Below are positions 54,601 to 64,000 of a DNA stretch of 64,000 bases, piece by piece. The translations under genes and the position numbers were made by a program. Each line of letters opens with the position of its first letter. Positions within the stretch are counted from its first letter, which is position 1. The notes under the pieces are model-generated. The model did not search any database. It saw nothing but the letters and a program-made list of their open reading frames with translations, and had not been told where the DNA came from. The DNA comes from Bursaphelenchus xylophilus (lineage: Eukaryota; Nematoda; Chromadorea; Rhabditida; Aphelenchoididae), in assembly GCA_904066235.2 (NCBI GenBank), contig CAJFCV020000001.1, positions 12,891,291-12,955,290 of the forward strand. Reading direction: 5' to 3'.

Positions 54601-57600
54601 TGACAAGACATACACCATTCGAAAGGTAACCTGGCATAAGATTTTAGCACGGCAAGTTTCAGCTTTTTTGGAATCAAATTACGCCCACACTGGGCGAAAC
54701 ACTCTGATATTATACTAGGCACCGGTTTTAAAAAAAGGTCAATTAGTGATGACGGAGTGAATTGACAAGACATACACCATTCGAAAGGTAATGGCATGAG
54801 ATTTTAGCACGGCAAGTTTCAGCTTTTTTGGAATCAAATTACGCCCACACTGGGCGAAACACTCTGATATTATACTAGGCACCGGTTTTAAAAAAAGGTC
54901 AATTAGTGATGACGGAGTGAATTGACAAGACATATACCATTCGAAAGGTAACCTCATAAGATTTTAGCACGGCAAGTTTCAGCTTTTTTGGAATCAAATT
55001 ACGCCCACACTGGGCGAAACACTCTGATATTATACTAGGCACCGGTTTTAAAAAAAGGTCAATTAGTGATGACGGAGTGAATTGACAAGACATACACCAT
55101 TCGAAAGGTAATGGCATGAGATTTTAGCACGGCAAGTTTCAGCTTTTTTGGAATCAAATTACGCCCACACTGGGCGAAACACTCTGATATTATACTAGGC
55201 ACCGGTTTTAAAAAAAGGTCAATTAGTGATGACGGAGTGAATTGACAAGACATATACCATTCGAAAGGTAACCTCATAAGATTTTAGCACGGCAAGTTTC
55301 AGCTTTTTTGGAATCAAATTACGCCCACACTGGGCGAAACACTCTGATATTATACTAGGCACCGGTTTTAAAAAAAGGTCAATTAGTGATGACGGAGTGA
55401 ATTGACAAGACATACACCATTCGAAAGGTAATGGCATGAGATTTTAGCACGGCAAGTTTCAGCTTTTTTGGAATCAAATTACGCCCACACTGGGCGAAAC
55501 ACTCTGATATTATACTAGGCACCGGTTTTAAAAAAAGGTCAATTAGTGATGACGGAGTGAATTGACAAGACATATACCATTCGAAAGGTAACCTCATAAG
55601 ATTTTAGCACGGCAAGTTTCAGCTTTTTTGGAATCAAATTACGCCCACACTGGGCGAAACACTCTGATATTATACTAGGCACCGGTTTTAAAAAAAGGTC
55701 AATTAGTGATGACGGAGTGAATTGACAAGACATACACCATTCGAAAGGTAATGGCATGAGATTTTAGCACGGCAAGTTTCAGCTTTTTTGGAATCAAATT
55801 ACGCCCACACTGGGCGAAACACTCTGATATTATACTAGGCACCGGTTTTAAAAAAAGGTCAATTAGTGATGACGGAGTGAATTGACAAGACATACACCAT
55901 TCGAAAGGTAATGGCATGAGATTTTAGCACGGCAAGTTTCAGCTTTTTTGGAATCAAATTACGCCCACACTGGGCGAAACACTCTGATATTATACTAGGC
56001 ACCGGTTTTAAAAAAAGGTCAATTAGTGATGACGGAGTGAATTGACAAGACATACACCATTCGAAAGGTAACCTCATAAGATTTTAGCACGGCAAGTTTC
56101 AGCTTTTTTGGAATCAAATTACGCCCACACTGGGCGAAACACTCTGATATTATACTAGGCACCGGTTTTAAAAAAAGGTCAATTAGTGATGACGGAGTGA
56201 ATTGACAAGACATACACCATTCGAAAGGTAATGGCATGAGATTTTAGCACGGCAAGTTTCAGCTTTTTTGGAATCAAATTACGCCCACACTGGGCGAAAC
56301 ACTCTGATATTATACTAGGCACCGGTTTTAAAAAAAGGTCAATTAGTGATGACGGAGTGAATTGACAAGACATATACCATTCGAAAGGTAACCTCATAAG
56401 ATTTTAGCACGGCAAGTTTCAGCTTTTTTGGAATCAAATTACGCCCACACTGGGCGAAACACTCTGATATTATACTAGGCACCGGTTTTAAAAAAAGGTC
56501 AATTAGTGATGACGGAGTGAATTGACAAGACATACACCATTCGAAAGGTAATGGCATGAGATTTTAGCACGGCAAGTTTCAGCTTTTTTGGAATCAAATT
56601 ACGCCCACACTGGGCGAAACACTCTGATATTATACTAGGCACCGGTTTTAAAAAAAGGTCAATTAGTGATGACGGAGTGAATTGACAAGACATACACCAT
56701 TCGAAAGGTAATGGCATGAGATTTTAGCACGGCAAGTTTCAGCTTTTTTGGAATCAAATTACGCCCACACTGGGCGAAACGCTCTGATATTATACTAGGC
56801 ACCGGTTTTAAAAAAAGGTCAATTAGTGATGACGGAGTGAATTGACAAGACATATACCATTCGAAAGGTAACCTCATAAGATTTTAGCACGGCAAGTTTC
56901 AGCTTTTTTGGAATCAAATTACGCCCACACTGGGCGAAACACTCTGATATTATACTAGGCACCGGTTTTAAAAAAAGGTCAATTAGTGATGACGGAGTGA
57001 ATTGACAAGACATATACCATTCGAAAGGTAACCTCATAAGATTTTAGCACGGCAAGTTTCAGCTTTTTTGGAATCAAATTACGCCCACACTGGGCGAAAC
57101 ACTCTGATATTATACTAGGCACCGGTTTTAAAAAAAGGTCAATTAGTGATGACGGAGTGAATTGACAAGACATACACCATTCGAAAGGTAATGGCATGAG
57201 ATTTTAGCACGGCAAGTTTCAGCTTTTTTGGAATCAAATTACGCCCACACTGGGCGAAACACTCTGATATTATACTAGGCACCGGTTTTAAAAAAAGGTC
57301 AATTAGTGATGACGGAGTGAATTGACAAGACATATACCATTCGAAAGGTAACCTCATAAGATTTTAGCACGGCAAGTTTCAGCTTTTTTGGAATCAAATT
57401 ACGCCCACACTGGGCGAAACACTCTGATATTATACTAGGCACCGGTTTTAAAAAAAGGTCAATTAGTGATGACGGAGTGAATTGACAAGACATATACCAT
57501 TCGAAAGGTAACCTCATAAGATTTTAGCACGGCAAGTTTCAGCTTTTTTGGAATCAAATTACGCCCACACTGGGCGAAACACTCTGATATTATACTAGGC

Positions 57601-60600
57601 ACCGGTTTTAAAAAAAGGTCAATTAGTGATGACGGAGTGAATTGACAAGACATACACCATTCGAAAGGTAACCTCATAAGATTTTAGCACGGCAAGTTTC
57701 AGCTTTTTTGGAATCAAATTACGCCCACACTGGGCGAAACACTCTGATATTATACTAGGCACCGGTTTTAAAAAAAGGTCAATTAGTGATGACGGAGTGA
57801 ATTGACAAGACATACACCATTCGAAAGGTAATGGCATGAGATTTTAGCACGGCAAGTTTCAGCTTTTTTGGAATCAAATTACGCCCACACTGGGCGAAAC
57901 ACTCTGATATTATACTAGGCACCGGTTTTAAAAAAAGGTCAATTAGTGATGACGGAGTGAATTGACAAGACATATACCATTCGAAAGGTAACCTCATAAG
58001 ATTTTAGCACGGCAAGTTTCAGCTTTTTTGGAATCAAATTACGCCCACACTGGGCGAAACACTCTGATATTATACTAGGCACCGGTTTTAAAAAAAGGTC
58101 AATTAGTGATGACGGAGTGAATTGACAAGACATATACCATTCGAAAGGTAACCTCATAAGATTTTAGCACGGCAAGTTTCAGCTTTTTTGGAATCAAATT
58201 ACGCCCACACTGGGCGAAACACTCTGATATTATACTAGGCACCGGTTTTAAAAAAAGGTCAATTAGTGATGACGGAGTGAATTGACAAGACATACACCAT
58301 TCGAAAGGTAATGGCATGAGATTTTAGCACGGCAAGTTTCAGCTTTTTTGGAATCAAATTACGCCCACACTGGGCGAAACACTCTGATATTATACTAGGC
58401 ACCGGTTTTAAAAAAAGGTCAATTAGTGATGACGGAGTGAATTGACAAGACATATACCATTCGAAAGGTAACCTCATAAGATTTTAGCACGGCAAGTTTC
58501 AGCTTTTTTGGAATCAAATTACGCCCACACTGGGCGAAACACTCTGATATTATACTAGGCACCGGTTTTAAAAAAAGGTCAATTAGTGATGACGGAGTGA
58601 ATTGACAAGACATACACCATTCGAAAGGTAATGGCATGAGATTTTAGCACGGCAAGTTTCAGCTTTTTTGGAATCAAATTACGCCCACACTGGGCGAAAC
58701 ACTCTGATATTATACTAGGCACCGGTTTTTAAAAAAGGTCAATTAGTGATGACGGAGTGAATTGACAAGACATATACCATTCGAAAGGCAACCTCATAAG
58801 ATTTTAGCACGGCAAGTTTCAGCTTTTTTGGAATCAAATTACGCCCACACTGGGCGAAACGCTCTGATATTATACTAGGCACCGGTTTTAAAAAAAGGTC
58901 AATTAGTGATGACGGAGTGAATTGACAAGACATATACCATTCGAAAGGTAACCTCATAAGATTTTAGCACGGCAAGTTTCAGCTTTTTTGGAATCAAATT
59001 ACGCCCACACTGGGCGAAACACTCTGATATTATACTAGGCACCGGTTTTAAAAAAAGGTCAATTAGTGATGACGGAGTGAATTGACAAGACATACACCAT
59101 TCGAAAGGTAACGGCATAAGATTTTAGCACGGCAAGTTTCAGCTTTTTTGGAATCAAATTACGCCCACACTGGGCGAAACACTCTGATATTATACTAGGC
59201 ACCGGTTTTAAAAAAAGGTCAATTAGTGATGACGGAGTGAATTGACAAGACATACACCATTCGAAAGGTAATGGCATGAGATTTTAGCACGGCAAGTTTC
59301 AGCTTTTTTGGAATCAAATTACGCCCACACTGGGCGAAACACTCTGATATTATACTAGGCACCGGTTTTAAAAAAAGGTCAATTAGTGATGACGGAGTGA
59401 ATTGACAAGACATACACCATTCGAAAGGTAATGGCATGAGATTTTAGCACGGCAAGTTTCAGCTTTTTTGGAATCAAATTACGCCCACACTGGGCGAAAC
59501 ACTCTGATATTATACTAGGCACCGGTTTTAAAAAAAGGTCAATTAGTGATGACGGAGTGAATTGACAAGACATACACCATTCGAAAGGTAACCGCATAAG
59601 ATTTTAGCACGGCAAGTTTCAGCTTTTTTGGAATCAAATTACGCCCACACTGGGCGAAACACTCTGATATTATACTAGGCACCGGTTTTAAAAAAAGGTC
59701 AATTAGTGATGACGGAGTGAATTGACAAGACATACACCATTCGAAAGGTAATGGCATGAGATTTTAGCACGGCAAGTTTCAGCTTTTTTGGAATCAAATT
59801 ACGCCCACACTGGGCGAAACACTCTGATATTATACTAGGCACCGGTTTTAAAAAAAGGTCAATTAGTGATGACGGAGTGAATTGACAAGACATACACCAT
59901 TCGAAAGGTAATCGCATGAGATTTTAGCACGGCAAGTTTCAGCTTTTTTGGAATCAAATTACGCCCACACTGGGCGAAACGCTCTGATATTATACTAGGC
60001 ACCGGTTTTAAAAAAAGGTCAATTAGTGATGACGGAGTGAATTGACAAGACATATACCATTCGAAAGGTAACCTCATAAGATTTTAGCACGGCAAGTTTC
60101 AGCTTTTTTGGAATCAAATTACGCCCACACTGGGCGAAACGCTCTGATATTATACTAGGCACCGGTTTTAAAAAAAGGTCAATTAGTGATGACGGAGTGA
60201 ATTGACAAGACATATACCATTCGAAAGGTAACCTCATAAGATTTTAGCACGGCAAGTTTCAGCTTTTTTGGAATCAAATTACGCCCACACTGGGCGAAAC
60301 ACTCTGATATTATACTAGGCACCGGTTTTAAAAAAAGGTCAATTAGTGATGACGGAGTGAATTGACAAGACATACACCATTCGAAAGGTAATGGCATGAG
60401 ATTTTAGCACGGCAAGTTTCAGCTTTTTTGGAATCAAATTACGCCCACACTGGGCGAAACACTCTGATATTATACTAGGCACCGGTTTTAAAAAAAGGTC
60501 AATTAGTGATGACGGAGTGAATTGACAAGACATACACCATTCGAAAGGTAATGGCATGAGATTCTAGCACGGCAAGTTTCAGCTTTTTTGGAATCAAATC

Positions 60601-62675
60601 ACGCCCACACTGGGCGAAACACTCTGATATTATACTAGGCATCGGTTTTAAAAAAAGGTCAATTAGTGATGACGGAGTGAATTGACAAGACATATACCAT
60701 TCGAAAGGTAACCTCATAAGATTTTAGCACGGCAAGTTTCAGCTTTTTTGGAATCAAATTACGCCCACACTGGGCGAAACACTCTGATATTATACTAGGC
60801 ACCGGTTTTAAAAAAAGGTCAATTAGTGATGACGGAGTGAATTGACAAGACATACACCATTCGAAAGGTAATGGCATGAGATTTTAGCACGGCAAGTTTC
60901 AGCTTTTTTGGAATCAAATTACGCCCACACTGGGCGAAACACTCTGATATTATACTAGGCACCGGTTTTAAAAAAAGGTCAATTAGTGATGACGGAGTGA
61001 ATTGACAAGACATATACCATTCGAAAGGTAACCTCATAAGATTTTAGCACGGCAAGTTTCAGCTTTTTTGGAATCAAATTACGCCCACACTGGGCGAAAC
61101 ACTCTGATATTATACTAGGCACCGGTTTTAAAAAAAGGTCAATTAGTGATGACGGAGTGAATTGACAAGACATACACCATTCGAAAGGTAATGGCATGAG
61201 ATTTTAGCACGGCAAGTTTCAGCTTTTTTGGAATCAAATTACGCCCACACTGGGCGAAACACTCTGATATTATACTAGGCACCGGTTTTAAAAAAAGGTC
61301 AATTAGTGATGACGGAGTGAATTGACAAGACATACACCATTCGAAAGGTAATGGCATGAGATTTTAGCACGGCAAGTTTCAGCTTTTTTGGAATCAAATT
61401 ACGCCCACACTGGGCGAAACACTCTGATATTATACTAGGCACCGGTTTTAAAAAAAGGTCAATTAGTGATGACGGAGTGAATTGACAAGACATACACCAT
61501 TCGAAAGGTAATGGCATGAGATTTTAGCACGGCAAGTTTCAGCTTTTTTGGAATCAAATTACGCCCACACTGGGCGAAACACTCTGATATTATACTAGGC
61601 ACCGGTTTTAAAAAAAGGTCAATTAGTGATGACGGAGTGAATTGACAAGACATACACCATTCGAAAGGTAATGGCATGAGATTTTAGCACGGCAAGTTTC
61701 AGCTTTTTTGGAATCAAATTACGCCCACACTGGGCGAAACGCTCTGATATTATACTAGGCACCGGTTTTAAAAAAAGGTCAATTAGTGATGACGGAGTGA
61801 ATTGACAAGACATATACCATTCGAAAGGTAACCTCATAAGATTTTAGCACGGCAAGTTTCAGCTTTTTTGGAATCAAATTACGCCCACACTGGGCGAAAC
61901 ACTCTGATATTATACTAGGCACCGGTTTTAAAAAAAGGTCAATTAGTGATGACGGAGTGAATTGACAAGACATACACCATTCGAAAGGTAATGGCATGAG
62001 ATTTTAGCACGGCAAGTTTCAGCTTTTTTGGAATCAAATCACGCCCACACTGGGCGAAACACTCTGATATTATACTAGGCATCGGTTTTAAAAAAAGGTC
62101 AATTAGTGATGACGGAGTGAATTGACAAGACATACACCATTCGAAAGGTAATGGCATGAGATTCTAGCACGGCAAGTTTCAGCTTTTTTGGAATCAAATT
62201 ACGCCCACACTGGGCGAAACACTCTGATATTATACTAGGCACCGGTTTTAAAAAAAGGTCAATTAGTGATGACGGAGTGAATTGACAAGACATACACCAT
62301 TCGAAAGGTAATGGCATGAGATTTTAGCACGGCAAGTTTCAGCTTTTTTGGAATCAAATTACGCCCACACTGGGCGAAACACTCTGATATTATACTAGGC
62401 ACCGGTTTTAAAAAAAGGTCAATTAGTGATGACGGAGTGAATTGACAAGACATACACCATTCGAAAGGTAATGGCATGAGATTTTAGCACGGCAAGTTTC
62501 AGCTTTTTTGGAATCAAATTACGCCCACACTGGGCGAAACACTCTGATATTATACTAGGCACCGGTTTTAAAAAAAGGTCAATTAGTGATGACGGAGTGA
62601 ATTGACAAGACATATACCATTCGAAAGGTAACCTCATAAGATTTTAGCACGGCAAGTTTCAGCTTTTTTGGAATC
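48609..62675. repeat. 160-bp tandem satellite array, subfamily I (~88 monomers)
   Basis: Head-to-tail monomers of 160 bp, nearly identical, each containing GGGCGAAACACTCTGATATT, GGCACCGGTTTTAAAAAAAG and GATTTTAGCACGGCAAG. Two main forms differ mainly at one site: TACACC...GGTAATGGCATGAG and TATACC...GGTAACCTCATAAG. Long stretches alternate them strictly (for example 54.9-55.7 kb), giving a 320-bp dimer. One monomer (about 54577-54738) is 162 bp. Each monomer opens a 72-residue minus frame; because 160 is not divisible by 3 the frame does not run on, and it is not a gene. The left junction with single-copy DNA is at about 48600. Confidence 0.97.
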
Positions 62676-63175
62676 NNNNNNNNNNNNNNNNNNNNNNNNN
62701 NNNNNNNNNNNNNNNNNNNNNNNNNNNNNNNNNNNNNNNNNNNNNNNNNNNNNNNNNNNNNNNNNNNNNNNNNNNNNNNNNNNNNNNNNNNNNNNNNNNN
62801 NNNNNNNNNNNNNNNNNNNNNNNNNNNNNNNNNNNNNNNNNNNNNNNNNNNNNNNNNNNNNNNNNNNNNNNNNNNNNNNNNNNNNNNNNNNNNNNNNNNN
62901 NNNNNNNNNNNNNNNNNNNNNNNNNNNNNNNNNNNNNNNNNNNNNNNNNNNNNNNNNNNNNNNNNNNNNNNNNNNNNNNNNNNNNNNNNNNNNNNNNNNN
63001 NNNNNNNNNNNNNNNNNNNNNNNNNNNNNNNNNNNNNNNNNNNNNNNNNNNNNNNNNNNNNNNNNNNNNNNNNNNNNNNNNNNNNNNNNNNNNNNNNNNN
63101 NNNNNNNNNNNNNNNNNNNNNNNNNNNNNNNNNNNNNNNNNNNNNNNNNNNNNNNNNNNNNNNNNNNNNNNNNNN
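62676..63175. other. Assembly gap of exactly 500 N
   Basis: 500 consecutive N inside the array; the round size suggests a placeholder for a gap of unknown length. Satellite type differs on the two sides. Confidence 0.97.
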
Positions 63176-64000
63176 CGAAAGGTAACCTCCTAGGATTTTA
63201 TCATGGCAAGTCTCAGCTTTTTTGGAATCAAACTACGCCCACACTGGGCGAAAAACTCTGATATTATACTAGACATCAGTTTGAAAAAAAGTGAATTAGT
63301 GATGACGGAGTGAATTGACAAGACATACACCATTCGAAAGGTAACCTCCTAAGATTTTATCATGGCAAGTCTCAGCTTTTTTGGAATCAAACCACGCCCA
63401 CACTGGGCGAAAAACTCTGATATTATACTTGACACCGGTTTTGAAAAAAGGTGAATTAGTGATGACGGAGTGAATTGACAAGACATACACCATTCGAAAG
63501 GTAACCTCCTAAGATTTTATCATGGCAAGTCTCAGCTTTTTTGGAATCAAACTACGCCCACACTGGGCGAAAAACTCTGATATTATACTAGACATCAGTT
63601 TGAAAAAAAAGTGAATTAGTGATGACGGAGTGAATTGACAAGACATACACCATTCGAAAGGTAACCTCCTAAGATTTTATCATGGCAAGTCTCAGCTTTT
63701 TTGGAATCAAACCACGCCCACACTGGGCGAAAAACTCTGATATTATACTTGACACCGGTTTTGAAAAAAGGTGAATTAGTGATGACGGAGTGAATTGACA
63801 AGACATACACCATTCGAAAGGTAACCTCCTAAGATTTTATCATGGCAAGTCTCAGCTTTTTTGGAATCAAACTACGCCCACACTGGGCGAAAAACTCTGA
63901 TATTATACTAGACATCAGTTTGAAAAAAAGTGAATTAGTGATGACGGAGTGAATTGACAAGACATACACCATTCGAAAGGTAACCTCCTAGGATTTTATC
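63176..64000. repeat. 160-bp satellite, diverged subfamily II with 320-bp dimers
   Basis: Monomers share the core GATGACGGAGTGAATTGACA with subfamily I but have fixed differences: GATTTTATCATGGCAAGTCT, GGGCGAAAAACTCTG, CCTCCTA. Two forms alternate: ACTACGCC with TAGACATCAGTTTG, and ACCACGCC with TTGACACCGGTTTTG, giving a 320-bp period (open minus frames recur at 63296 and 63616). The array continues past the window end. Confidence 0.95.

Noticed and set aside
48657..62637. Repeated 72-residue minus-strand open frames read as a multigene family
   Set aside because: They follow the 160-bp satellite period exactly, vary only as the satellite varies, have no splice or start context, and cannot read through because 160 is not a multiple of 3.
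62668..63261. 197-residue open frame
   Set aside because: It runs through the 500-N gap, so it is meaningless.
48609..64000. CRISPR-like array
   Set aside because: Units are contiguous 160-bp monomers with no unique spacers, and the genome is eukaryotic.

Overview
The window looks like nuclear DNA of a rhabditid-type nematode; I cannot fix the genus. The evidence is short exons joined by GTGAG/GTAAG...TTTTCAG introns, a tandem cluster of Str-superfamily-like seven-transmembrane (7TM) chemoreceptor genes, start codons lying directly behind TTTTCAG acceptors (as in spliced-leader trans-splicing), a fragment of mariner transposase, and a very high load of small inverted-repeat DNA transposons. 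Nothing suggests a bacterial origin.

Layout. (1) 0.6-28.1 kb, all on +: a chemoreceptor cluster. Four genes (starts at 3953, 7980, 12315, 16525) share one design: exon 1 of 66 codons, exon 2 of 127 codons, then a long 3' exon. Two relatives (20481-23964 and 25045-28111) split the same protein with two extra introns. Two 3'-end relics lie at 594-2029 and 19193-19359. The genes should act as sensory-neuron membrane receptors; ligands cannot be read from sequence. The gene at 3953 contains a 190-bp terminal-inverted-repeat (TIR) element exactly where its paralogues have continuous coding sequence. Splicing just inside the element ends restores the frame, so it looks like a transposon-derived new intron.

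(2) 28.1-33.6 kb: exon-like pieces mostly on the minus strand, lying largely inside a ~4-kb intron of a + strand coiled-coil protein gene (29498-34815). Minisatellite and MITE (miniature inverted-repeat transposable element) insertions are also present.

(3) 34.8-48.6 kb: degenerate duplicated segments with splice signals, A-rich tracts, many transposon remnants, a probable small membrane-protein gene (42250-43570) and a decayed SLC17-like transporter on the minus strand (46.7-47.7 kb).

(4) 48.6-64.0 kb: a 160-bp satellite array (about 88 monomers, then a 500-N gap, then a diverged subfamily with a 320-bp dimer period) running off the window end.

Mobile DNA is the dominant theme: at least four large foldback elements, one carrying tRNA-derived sequence in each arm; three GC-rich hAT-like copies; about a dozen copies of a short MITE with GTCGGGAAAATAAT ends, five copies of a ~460-bp MITE, and mariner/Tc1 remnants. 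Most sit in receptor introns and intergenic DNA. All calls rest on reading the sequence; no searches were run.
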